This document shows positions 1-7,532 of a stretch of 64,000 nucleotides of DNA, piece by piece. The translations under genes were made by a program, and so were the position numbers. The stretch covers positions 248,001 through 312,000 of the forward strand of contig NZ_JAATNW010000005.1 of assembly GCF_012911815.1 (NCBI RefSeq), written 5' to 3'. The stretch is from Alteromonas ponticola (GTDB lineage Bacteria > Pseudomonadota > Gammaproteobacteria > Enterobacterales > Alteromonadaceae). Positions within the stretch are counted from its first letter, which is position 1. Every line of letters starts with the position of its first letter. The notes beneath the pieces are model-generated. The model saw only the letters and a program-made list of their open reading frames with translations. It was not told the DNA's origin and did not search any database.

Positions 1-387
1 TTCTCTGATGGCAATATGTCACCGCAGGAATACAGAGTATTGGAAAAGGTGGCCAAGCCGCTGGGGTTTAAGCGCAACGATCTGGATTATCTGGTCTCCA
101 TGTTTGAAGCTGAGGTCAGATTCCGGCATCGGGGCGAACAACGACAGCATCATCAGCGCCAATATACTGAGCAACAGTCGATAGACGATGCCTACAAAAT
201 ATTAGGTGTCGCTGCCAGCGATGACGAAAAAACTGTTAAACGGGCGTACCGTAAACGAATGGCAGAGCATCATCCGGATAAACTGGTTTCTAAGGGGTTA
301 CCGCAGCAGGCGTTAGATATTGCTAAACAGAAAACTCAGGATATCCAGCAAGCTTACGAACTGATTAAGCAAAAACGTGGGTTCTGA
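1..387 (+). CDS. djlA: DjlA-like membrane co-chaperone, C-terminal part (5' cut by window)
   Basis: The frame is open from base 1, so this is the C-terminal part of a longer gene. The first codons (FSDGNMSPQEY...) look like the end of a TerB/DjlA central domain. A J domain follows: the region beginning DDAYKILGV runs through YRKRMAEHHPDKL, which contains the diagnostic HPD tripeptide that stimulates DnaK ATPase. In DjlA the J domain sits at the extreme C terminus behind an N-terminal membrane anchor, as here; the anchor lies outside the window. The stop overlaps the GTG start of xerD by 11 bases. Assignment to DjlA rather than another TerB-J protein is from domain order only. Confidence 0.8.
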   Translation, partial: FSDGNMSPQEYRVLEKVAKPLGFKRNDLDYLVSMFEAEVRFRHRGEQRQHHQRQYTEQQSIDDAYKILGVAASDDEKTVKRAYRKRMAEHHPDKLVSKGLPQQALDIAKQKTQDIQQAYELIKQKRGF

Positions 388-1306
388 TACCGGGCAGGAG
401 GCGCCTTTGCTTTCGCCAGACAACGACGCTGAGATCACAGCATTTATCGATATGTTGTGGCTTGAAAAGGGTCTCAGCGATCATACCCAGCAAAGCTACC
501 GCACTGACCTGACCCAACTTGCTCTGTACTGTCAGCAGCAGGGAATCAACAATATCAGCATTCTTAATCAGCAGCATATTCAGGGATTTTTACAGGTTAG
601 GGAGCAGCAGGGCATATCAGCAAGAAGTCGGCAACGAAGCTTAAGCGCAATGCGTGCATTTTTTGTCTATTTAGTTGCCGTACACAAACGTGCAGACAAC
701 CCGTTGGCAAAAACCCGGGGGCCCAGATTACCTCATTCATTGCCTAAAACCCTGAGCGAGCAGGAGGTGGAAGCGCTACTTGCTGCGCCAGACACTGAAG
801 AACCTATTGAATGTCGTGACCGCTGTATGCTTGAAGTCCTTTATGCCACTGGACTGCGGGTGAGTGAATTAATTGGATTGAGGTTGGCCCAGGTGAGCCT
901 GCAGCAAGGTGTTATTCGCGTAACAGGTAAAGGTAACAAGGAACGCCTGGTACCCCTTGGGGAAGACGCGATTGATTGGCTGGAAACCTATTGCAAGACA
1001 GCGCGGCCGGAACTGGTTAAACATGCCACAGATTTGTTATTTGTCAGTCGTCGCGGCGGCCAGATGACACGGCAGACATTTTGGCACAGAGTAAAATTTT
1101 ATGCGGCAAAAACGGATATTAAAGCCAGCCTCTCTCCGCATACGTTACGACACGCATTCGCCACACATTTGCTTAATCACGGTGCGGATTTGCGGGTGGT
1201 GCAAATGCTATTAGGTCATAGTGATTTATCGACCACTCAAATTTACACCCATGTGGCGAAAGAGCGCTTGCAAAATTTGATTCTGCAACACCACCCCAGA
1301 GGCTAA
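377..1306 (+). CDS. xerD: Site-specific tyrosine recombinase XerD
   Basis: Tyrosine recombinase that acts with XerC at dif to resolve chromosome dimers at the division septum under FtsK control. The 309-residue protein has an N-terminal SAM-like core-binding domain (about 15-105) and a C-terminal catalytic domain. Visible catalytic residues are R161 (TGLRVSEL), K185 (TGKGNKER), H255 and R258 (SPHTLRHAFATH), H281 (LGHSD) and nucleophile Y290 (QIYTH). The start is GTG at 377, overlapping the end of djlA. dsbC and recJ follow as in E. coli, which favours XerD over XerC. Confidence 0.95.
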   Translation: MGSDTGQEAPLLSPDNDAEITAFIDMLWLEKGLSDHTQQSYRTDLTQLALYCQQQGINNISILNQQHIQGFLQVREQQGISARSRQRSLSAMRAFFVYLVAVHKRADNPLAKTRGPRLPHSLPKTLSEQEVEALLAAPDTEEPIECRDRCMLEVLYATGLRVSELIGLRLAQVSLQQGVIRVTGKGNKERLVPLGEDAIDWLETYCKTARPELVKHATDLLFVSRRGGQMTRQTFWHRVKFYAAKTDIKASLSPHTLRHAFATHLLNHGADLRVVQMLLGHSDLSTTQIYTHVAKERLQNLILQHHPRG

Positions 1307-1400
1307 TCAGGATTTAGTGCAAATGGTTACTGTGTTATGATTTGGCTGTACGCAAATTGATATCTGAATAGTGGACGTGTCTGTCCTTAGGAGAAAGTGA

Positions 1401-2114
1401 TTGAAAACGGTTATTAGCTTAGTAGCGGCATTGCTAACATTAGTCAGCCATGCTTCATTTTCACAAGAAGACAACTTTAATGCAGTCAAACAGAAGGTGG
1501 CGAAAATTGGGCTACAAGTAGAAGCAATCGCCGATGCCCCAGTTGAAGGCTTGTTTCAGGTAACTACCGCACAAGGGCTTTTTTACGTTAGCGATGATGC
1601 AAAATATCTTTTTCAGGGGCGAATTTTTAATCTTGACGAAGGTATGCGTAATGAAACAGAAGTGGCAATGTCACAGGTACGTTTAAATGCCGTCAAGAAA
1701 CTCGAAGATTCAGTGATTGAGTTTAAAGCCAAAAATGAAAAGTATGTGGTGCACGTATTTACGGATACTTCGTGTGGCTACTGTAGGAAATTGCACAACG
1801 AAATGGGTCAGTATAATGATAAAGGCATAACTGTCCGCTATTTAGCCTTTCCCCGTGCCGGATTGAACACTCAAAACCATCAAGAGTTGGAATCGGTCTG
1901 GTGTGCTAAAAATCCTCAAAAAGCAATGACCGATGCCAAATCAGGCGATCGCATTGAAACCAAAAATTGTGCAAGCGGTGTTGCCGAACACTTTGCATTA
2001 GGGCAAAAACTGGGGGTAACAGGAACGCCAGCTATTATTTTACCTTCGGGTATGATGTTACCGGGCTATCAGCCTGCTGACATGCTGGTTCAAGCACTGA
2101 AGCAAGGTAGTTAA
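1401..2114 (+). CDS. dsbC: Periplasmic disulfide isomerase DsbC
   Basis: Thiol:disulfide isomerase that shuffles wrong disulfides in the periplasm and is kept reduced by DsbD. The product has 237 residues. It has a signal peptide (about 1-21), an N-terminal dimerisation domain (about 25-85) and a thioredoxin-fold domain with the active site C125-G-Y-C128. A cis-proline loop (TGTP, P210) and a second cysteine pair (C168, C190), as in the E. coli structural disulfide, are also present. The start is TTG at 1401, supported by an AGGAGA ribosome site at 1389-1394; no in-frame ATG fits the signal peptide. The position between xerD and recJ matches the E. coli order. Confidence 0.95.
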   Translation: MKTVISLVAALLTLVSHASFSQEDNFNAVKQKVAKIGLQVEAIADAPVEGLFQVTTAQGLFYVSDDAKYLFQGRIFNLDEGMRNETEVAMSQVRLNAVKKLEDSVIEFKAKNEKYVVHVFTDTSCGYCRKLHNEMGQYNDKGITVRYLAFPRAGLNTQNHQELESVWCAKNPQKAMTDAKSGDRIETKNCASGVAEHFALGQKLGVTGTPAIILPSGMMLPGYQPADMLVQALKQGS

Positions 2115-2130
2115 CCGCTTTCGTACTGAA

Positions 2131-2172
2131 AAGTAACGAGTAAAAAGTAACAAGTAACAAGTAACAAGTAAA
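2131..2172 (+). repeat. Heptanucleotide tandem repeat (AAGTAAC) before recJ
   Basis: Six consecutive 7-base units start at 2131, 2138, 2145, 2152, 2159 and 2166. Four are exact AAGTAAC; the second (GAGTAAA) and last (AAGTAAA) are variants. The array fills most of the 69-base gap between the dsbC stop and the recJ ATG at 2184 and ends 11 bases before that start. Function is unknown; slippage could change the dsbC-recJ spacing. Confidence 0.9.
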
Positions 2173-2183
2173 AGCTAAAAACT

Positions 2184-3908
2184 ATGAGTTTGTCTGTTGT
2201 TCGCCGCCAAAGTGATATTGAGCCACTGAGCCCGTCTTTACACCCCGTGATTGACCGGGTGTACCGTAACCGCAATATTGCATCAACGGATGAACTTGAA
2301 GTGGGTCTTAAAGCATTGGCCCATTTTGATTTATTGAAAGGAATTGATGACGCCACTGCTGTGCTCACAGAGGCGTTTACCGGGCAAAAGCAACTCACCG
2401 TGGTCGGCGATTTTGATGCCGATGGCGCTACCAGCACGGCGGTTTGCATGTTGGCCCTGCGCGCTATGGGCCTGAAAAACATTAATTACCTGGTGCCAAA
2501 TCGTTTCGATTTTGGCTACGGCTTAAGCGAACCATTGGTTGAGCTGGCAGCACAGCAAGGTGCGCAGGTGATCCTAACCGTCGATAGCGGTATCGCTTGT
2601 CATGCAGGGGTTAAAAAAGCTAACCAGTTAGACATCAAGGTCGTTATCACTGACCACCATCTTCCCGGGGCGACGCTGCCCGCTGCATCAGCGATAGTGA
2701 ATCCGAATCAGCCCGACTGTACGTTTCCTTCCAAGTCCCTGGCCGGTGTCGGGGTGGCCTTTTATTTAATGCTGGCGCAACGCGCCAGACTGACTCAGGA
2801 AGGCTGGTTTACCGATAACGGGATTACGCCGCCCAATCTGGCCGAACTACTTGATATTGTTGCTGTTGGCACCGTGGCGGATGTAGTCACGCTGGATGCA
2901 AATAACCGCGTGCTGGTGCACCAGGGATTGCAGCGCATCCGCAGTGGCCGTTGTCGTGCCGGTATAAAAGCACTGGTTGAAGTAGCCAACCGTCAACTAC
3001 GTATTTTAAGTGCTTCAGACTTAGGCTTTGTGGTTGCACCACGCTTAAATGCGGCAGGGCGATTAGATGACATGGCACTGGGCATTGAATGCCTGCTTTG
3101 CGATGATGTTTTGTCAGCACGTACTGCCGCGGCACGGTTGGACGAATTGAATCAGGAGCGCAAAGAAATTGAGCAGTCCATGCGTTTGGATGCTGAGAAA
3201 ATTGTCGCCTCACTTAACGTTGATAAACCGGTCAATCACGATGCACTGGTTATTTATCAGTCTGATTTCCATCAAGGCGTAATCGGGATCGTAGCCGGGC
3301 GTATTAAAGAACAATTTGGTGTTCCTACTATCGCATTTGCGATGCAGGATGACATAACCTTAAAAGGGTCAGCGCGCTCGGTAACGGGTTTTCACATACG
3401 TGATGTGTTAGAAGAAATCAGCTCACGCTACCCCGACTTGATCACAAAATTCGGCGGTCACGCTATGGCCGCGGGTTTAAGCCTGCCATTACAAAACCTG
3501 TCAGCGTTTACCGATGCCTTTAAAACCATTTCCCGTCCGTATCTGGACGCGTTACCCCGACAGGACAGCATTTTATCTGACGGTGAACTAAGTGATAGCG
3601 AATTTGATTTATTTTTCGCGCATGAACTCAACAAAGCCGGTCCATTCGGACAAGGATTCGAAGCGCCGCGATTTGACGGCGTTTTTACCTTAGTCGCGCA
3701 ACGGATTGTGGGACAGAAACACCTTAAATTTACCGTGCGTCTGCAATCAGGCAAAGAGGTGGATGGGATTGCCTTTAACATTGACCCTCAGCTGTGGCCA
3801 GACCCTGATGTAAAGCAGGTAGAGTTGGTATATCAACTGGATATAAACGTTTTTCGCAATCAGGAAACAGTGCAGCTGTTAGCGGAGCAAGTGACTCCGT
3901 ATGCGTGA
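2184..3908 (+). CDS. recJ: Single-stranded-DNA-specific 5'-3' exonuclease RecJ
   Basis: DHH-family exonuclease that degrades single-stranded DNA 5' to 3' in RecF-pathway recombination, mismatch repair and base excision repair. Its 574 residues are close to the E. coli length (577). Motif I is VVGDFDADGATS (D76, D78, D80), the DHH motif is ITDHHLPG (D157-H158-H159), and a DHHA1-type glycine-rich stretch FGGHAMAAGL lies near residue 420. The C-terminal OB-like region is present. The start is ATG 2184 with only a weak ribosome site, because the preceding gap is a heptamer repeat. prfB, the usual E. coli neighbour, does not follow; a small gene and recO do. Confidence 0.96.
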   Translation: MSLSVVRRQSDIEPLSPSLHPVIDRVYRNRNIASTDELEVGLKALAHFDLLKGIDDATAVLTEAFTGQKQLTVVGDFDADGATSTAVCMLALRAMGLKNINYLVPNRFDFGYGLSEPLVELAAQQGAQVILTVDSGIACHAGVKKANQLDIKVVITDHHLPGATLPAASAIVNPNQPDCTFPSKSLAGVGVAFYLMLAQRARLTQEGWFTDNGITPPNLAELLDIVAVGTVADVVTLDANNRVLVHQGLQRIRSGRCRAGIKALVEVANRQLRILSASDLGFVVAPRLNAAGRLDDMALGIECLLCDDVLSARTAAARLDELNQERKEIEQSMRLDAEKIVASLNVDKPVNHDALVIYQSDFHQGVIGIVAGRIKEQFGVPTIAFAMQDDITLKGSARSVTGFHIRDVLEEISSRYPDLITKFGGHAMAAGLSLPLQNLSAFTDAFKTISRPYLDALPRQDSILSDGELSDSEFDLFFAHELNKAGPFGQGFEAPRFDGVFTLVAQRIVGQKHLKFTVRLQSGKEVDGIAFNIDPQLWPDPDVKQVELVYQLDINVFRNQETVQLLAEQVTPYA

Positions 3909-4176
3909 TCCTGCTGAGAAATTACTCGCCAAACATCGAGAATTGAATCAGTTACAACAGGTAAAAGTCGCCTCTCATGTTCAACGCGAAGAAGGCGACT
4001 GGTTCCGACATACGTTGATGTTGGAAGGATACGATGTGCCATTTGTATTTAAGCGGAAACAGGCTTATACCAGTTTGAAGGGGGCCAGTGTGAATTTAAC
4101 CTATTATCGCCAGGTTGAAGAAGTGGCGGGTGTGGAGTTTGAATTAATGAAAGTCGTACGGGTAAAACGAAGCTAA
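3901..4176 (+). CDS. Conserved small protein of unknown function between recJ and recO
   Basis: A 91-residue soluble protein with no signal peptide or membrane segment. Its start overlaps the recJ stop by 8 bases (recJ ends 3908), so translational coupling is likely. The sequence is charged at the N terminus (MRDPAEKLLAKHRELNQLQQ). A compact region follows with aromatic residues (GDWFRHTLMLEGYDVPFVFKRK) and beta-like alternation to the end. I do not recognise a domain. Its length, normal codon use and tight packing between two recombination-repair genes argue that it is a real gene, possibly linked to RecJ or RecO function. Confidence 0.75.
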   Translation: MRDPAEKLLAKHRELNQLQQVKVASHVQREEGDWFRHTLMLEGYDVPFVFKRKQAYTSLKGASVNLTYYRQVEEVAGVEFELMKVVRVKRS

Positions 4177-4191
4177 CCATTATGAGCAATC

Positions 4192-4899
4192 ATGCCAGCA
4201 TCCTCGTGGCTTAGTGCCTGTGTTTTACATCGACGCCCCTATCGGGAAACCAGCTATCTGGTAGATTTTTTTACCCTGGAGTCGGGCAAACTATCCGCGG
4301 TGGCTAAGGGCGTTCGCAATACCCGAAACGATCGTAAAAGCCTGCTGCAACCGTTCCAGCCTCTGCGAATCCAAGTATCAGGCAAAAGCGAACTGAAAAA
4401 TCTAACGCAAATTGAAGGCGCATCAAATGCCTATGGGTTAGCCGGCTTTAACTTATTTTGTGCCATGTATCTGAACGAACTGATTAATCGCGTATTGCAG
4501 CCTGATTTACCCGTAAGTGAGTTGTATGAGGCTTATCAGCGCGCGGTTAAAGCGTTGACCAACCTGAGTCATGGTGCATCGTCGGACGCACAAATAGTAT
4601 TACGCGAGTTTGAATTCGACTTATTAGCAGAGATGGGATTGCTGGCAGATTTAAGCGCCACATTTGATACGGCTGACGCCATCACACCCATTGATTCTTA
4701 CCTGTTTTATCCCGAACAAGGGCTAACACTTGCACCGCCTCAACATCCCCGTGGATTATCGGGCCGTCACCTGCTAGCCATTGCAGAGCGGCAGTGGAGC
4801 GCTGAAGCGCTGCGTGTTGCAAAATACCTTAACCGTATAGCGCTGCGACCATTGCTGGGCAATAAGCCGCTGAAAAGTAGAGAGCTTTTTATTTCGTAA
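4192..4899 (+). CDS. recO: DNA repair protein RecO
   Basis: RecO anneals SSB-coated single strands and, with RecR, loads RecA at gaps. The 235-residue protein begins with an OB-fold typical of the family (SACVLHRRPYRETSYLVDFFTLESGK, with the conserved VAKGVRN further on) and continues with a helical C-terminal domain. The four cysteines of zinc-binding RecO proteins are not all present, as in other gammaproteobacteria. The start is ATG 4192; an ATG at 4182 is out of frame. The recO-pdxJ-acpS order downstream is standard for gammaproteobacteria. Confidence 0.93.
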   Translation: MPASSWLSACVLHRRPYRETSYLVDFFTLESGKLSAVAKGVRNTRNDRKSLLQPFQPLRIQVSGKSELKNLTQIEGASNAYGLAGFNLFCAMYLNELINRVLQPDLPVSELYEAYQRAVKALTNLSHGASSDAQIVLREFEFDLLAEMGLLADLSATFDTADAITPIDSYLFYPEQGLTLAPPQHPRGLSGRHLLAIAERQWSAEALRVAKYLNRIALRPLLGNKPLKSRELFIS

Positions 4900-4966
4900 C
4901 AGGTTGAATTTATTCTCAACGGGTTAGCTTTTGGGAATTAAGCTCATGGCTTACATCCTTCTATTT

Positions 4967-4998
4967 GTTTGGCATTCGCATTAGGGCTAATGCCAAAC
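4967..4998. repeat. Perfect 10-bp inverted repeat with nested alternative stem, upstream of pdxJ
   Basis: GTTTGGCATT at 4967-4976 pairs perfectly with AATGCCAAAC at 4989-4998 across a 12-base spacer. Inside and overlapping it is a second possible stem, CATTAG (4979-4984) with CTAATG (4987-4992), so two mutually exclusive hairpins can form. There is no uninterrupted T-run after the stem, which weakens a terminator call. It lies in the 142-base recO-pdxJ gap, 43 bases before the pdxJ ATG. Confidence 0.8.
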
Positions 4999-5041
4999 TT
5001 CTGATAAACTTTTGCCATTATCCAGTCTCAATTTTGTATTT

Positions 5042-5788
5042 ATGAATGAACTTTATCTAGGTGTAAATATTGACCATATTGCCACGTTAAGAAATGCGCG
5101 GGGTACTCATTACCCTGATCCAGTGCATGCGGCAGACATTGCTGAGCGCGCTGGTGCAGATGGGATAACGGTACATCTGCGCGAAGACCGCAGACACATC
5201 ACTGACCGCGATGTATTCCTGCTGGCGCAGACTTTGAATACCAGAATGAATCTGGAGATGGCCGTCACCGAAGAAATGCTATGCATCGCCGAAAAAGTTA
5301 AGCCGGCATTTTGTTGTTTAGTTCCTGAAAAACGTCAGGAACTGACCACCGAAGGTGGGCTGGACGTGGTTGCTAATGAGCAGAACGTGAAGGACGCGTG
5401 TCAGCGTCTGGCCGATGCCGGCATTCAGGTATCGTTGTTTATTGATGCAAAGGCAGAGCAAATTGATGCGGCAGTGCGGTGTAAAGCACCTTACGTGGAG
5501 ATTCATACGGGTCAGTATGCGGAGGCAACCTGCGAACAGGAGCAACATCAGGAGCTGGAAAAACTCAAACATGGCATTGCCTATGCGCATCAGGCGGGTT
5601 TGAAAGTGAATGCCGGGCACGGGCTACACTATCATAATGTTAAACCCATCGCTGCTATTCCTCAACTGATTGAGCTGAATATTGGTCATGCCATTATCGC
5701 CAGAGCCGCCTTTGATGGGTTGGATAAAGCGGTTAAAGATATGCGCACATTGATGCTTGAAGCCCGTCACACCAATAGACCGGGCTGA
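5042..5788 (+). CDS. pdxJ: Pyridoxine 5'-phosphate synthase PdxJ
   Basis: Condenses 1-deoxy-D-xylulose 5-phosphate with 3-amino-1-hydroxyacetone 1-phosphate to give pyridoxine 5'-phosphate, the last ring-forming step of the DXP-dependent vitamin B6 route. It is a TIM barrel with family motifs [16 protein letters not shown] near the N terminus, [16 protein letters not shown] (about 40-56), and C-terminal [11 protein letters not shown] and [10 protein letters not shown] take ATG 5042 (248 residues, [12 protein letters not shown]) as the start. An in-frame TTG at 5012 would add ten residues not typical of the family. Confidence 0.96.
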   Translation: MNELYLGVNIDHIATLRNARGTHYPDPVHAADIAERAGADGITVHLREDRRHITDRDVFLLAQTLNTRMNLEMAVTEEMLCIAEKVKPAFCCLVPEKRQELTTEGGLDVVANEQNVKDACQRLADAGIQVSLFIDAKAEQIDAAVRCKAPYVEIHTGQYAEATCEQEQHQELEKLKHGIAYAHQAGLKVNAGHGLHYHNVKPIAAIPQLIELNIGHAIIARAAFDGLDKAVKDMRTLMLEARHTNRPG

Positions 5789-5793
5789 ACTGT

Positions 5794-6174
5794 ATGGCAA
5801 TCCTGGGTTTAGGCACTGACATTATAGAAATTGCCCGTGTGGCGGGAAGCGCCAAGCGCACCCAGAAGCTGGCGCAACGGGTATTGACTGATCCAGAAAT
5901 GGCGATATTTAATCAACATACCCAGCCGGAACGATTTCTGGCCAAACGGTTCGCTGCCAAAGAGGCTGCGGTTAAAGCTCTGGGTACTGGTATTGGTAGA
6001 GGCGTGGGTTGGCACCAAATGATGGTGAGTAATAATTCACTTGGGGGGCCTGAGCTTACTTTTTCTGGCGAAGCGCTTCAAATCAGTCGGGCTAAAGGTG
6101 TCACACACGTTCACCTTTCTATTTCCGATGAGGCCAATTATGCCGTTGCAACTGTTATTTTATCGTCTGACTAG
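5794..6174 (+). CDS. acpS: Holo-[acyl-carrier-protein] synthase AcpS
   Basis: Transfers 4'-phosphopantetheine from CoA to the serine of apo-ACP, activating fatty acid synthesis. It is a short PPTase of 126 residues. The Mg2+-binding residues are visible: D9 in GLGTDIIEI, and E57 in the RFAAKEAAVKALG signature. Five bases separate it from pdxJ, consistent with one transcript, as in E. coli. Confidence 0.96.
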   Translation: MAILGLGTDIIEIARVAGSAKRTQKLAQRVLTDPEMAIFNQHTQPERFLAKRFAAKEAAVKALGTGIGRGVGWHQMMVSNNSLGGPELTFSGEALQISRAKGVTHVHLSISDEANYAVATVILSSD

Positions 6175-6185
6175 AGTCGCGTCCC

Positions 6186-7523
6186 ATGGTTAAGTTCTAC
6201 TCTCCTAAACAAACAAACTCTAAAGCCGCACCTCAGGCTAAAACTTTTCACATTGACGCAATGGACGTTTATGGGCAGGGCGTGTGCAGAAGCCATCAGC
6301 CGGTTGCCTTTGTTGATGGAGGGCTGCCGGGTGAAACGTGTGAGGCCCGAGTCACACGAACCCACAAAAGTCATCTTCAGGCGACAGTGAAAAAAGTGGA
6401 GCATGCGGTGACAGCACGCACACAGCCCTTTTGTCCTGTTTATGAACAATGCGGGGGATGCCAGTTACAGCATGTCGAGCCTTCTGCGGCACTTACCTGG
6501 CGGCAGCAAGCGATCGAAGATTACTGGCGTAAACATTTAAAAATTACTGACATACCATGGCAAGCTGCACTGACCGGAGATAAACCTGCTTATCGACGCA
6601 AAACCCGATTAGCCATCGATGCCAGAAACCCTGATAAATTTAAACTCGGCTTTAGGCAGCAATCCAGCAACAAGATAATCGAAATCGACCATTGTCCGGT
6701 GCTGGAAGCGTCGTTGAGTAAATTAATTCGACCACTCGCTGAGTTACTCAGTAAACAGACTTCGCGGAGCAATATTGGGCATGTCACCCTACTGGCTGGT
6801 GAGAATATCCAGCTGGTGCAAATCAAATTAATTCGACCCGCATCTAAAGAACTAATCCAGCAGTTAACCGCTTTCGCGCAAGCGCATCATGTCAATATGG
6901 CGCTTGAGTATTCAGGCGGGGCTGTGGAGCTGCTGGTTGAACACGAAGCCTTAATCTGTCGACTTAATGAAAGTAGCTACCTGATGCCCGCTGCGAATGA
7001 TTTTGTGCAGGTGAACAATGCGGTAAACCGTCAAATGATTGCGCAAGCGCTGGCATGGCTCAACTTAACCAAATCGGCCATCGTCGCAGACCTCTTCTGT
7101 GGTCTGGGTAACTTTACCCTGCCGCTGGCGCAACAGGTTAAACGTGTGCTGGCAGTTGAGGGCGTGGCCGAAATGGTGCAGCGTGGCGCAGTCAGTGCGC
7201 TAGAACAGAGCATTAACAATATTCAGTGGCAACACGGCGATCTCACGTCCACGTCACTGCTTAATGAATTATTACATAATCCACTGGATGCTGTGGTGTT
7301 AGACCCTTCGCGCGAAGGGGCGTTGGAGGTATGCAGAGCGGTCGGGTTGGCGCAGGTTAATAAGATATTGTACGTTTCTTGCAATCCCACCACCTTTGCG
7401 CGCGATGCCGCGTTGCTGCTAGCACAAGGGTATCGCATGGAAAAGGTCAGTTTACTTGAAATGTTTCCATACACCCGGCATCTGGAGTTGATGGCATTGT
7501 TTTCTTTATCAAAAAGCGAATAA
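6186..7523 (+). CDS. rlmD: 23S rRNA (uracil-1939-C5)-methyltransferase RlmD
   Basis: SAM-dependent m5U methyltransferase for U1939 of 23S rRNA, formerly RumA. The product has 445 residues. An N-terminal TRAM RNA-binding domain (about 15-72) comes first. Iron-sulfur cysteines C83, C89, C92 (CPVYEQCGGC) and C170 (DHCPVL) follow, then a Rossmann methyltransferase domain with the SAM loop DLFCGLGNF (302-310). The nucleophile is C399 in YVSCNPTTFARD. relA follows after 9 bases, the same partnership seen in E. coli. Confidence 0.95.
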   Translation: MVKFYSPKQTNSKAAPQAKTFHIDAMDVYGQGVCRSHQPVAFVDGGLPGETCEARVTRTHKSHLQATVKKVEHAVTARTQPFCPVYEQCGGCQLQHVEPSAALTWRQQAIEDYWRKHLKITDIPWQAALTGDKPAYRRKTRLAIDARNPDKFKLGFRQQSSNKIIEIDHCPVLEASLSKLIRPLAELLSKQTSRSNIGHVTLLAGENIQLVQIKLIRPASKELIQQLTAFAQAHHVNMALEYSGGAVELLVEHEALICRLNESSYLMPAANDFVQVNNAVNRQMIAQALAWLNLTKSAIVADLFCGLGNFTLPLAQQVKRVLAVEGVAEMVQRGAVSALEQSINNIQWQHGDLTSTSLLNELLHNPLDAVVLDPSREGALEVCRAVGLAQVNKILYVSCNPTTFARDAALLLAQGYRMEKVSLLEMFPYTRHLELMALFSLSKSE

Positions 7524-7532
7524 GGCAAACGC

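Noticed and set aside
5012-5041. Longer pdxJ from TTG 5012
   Set aside because: Adds ten residues not typical of PdxJ; ATG 5042 gives the family-standard start.
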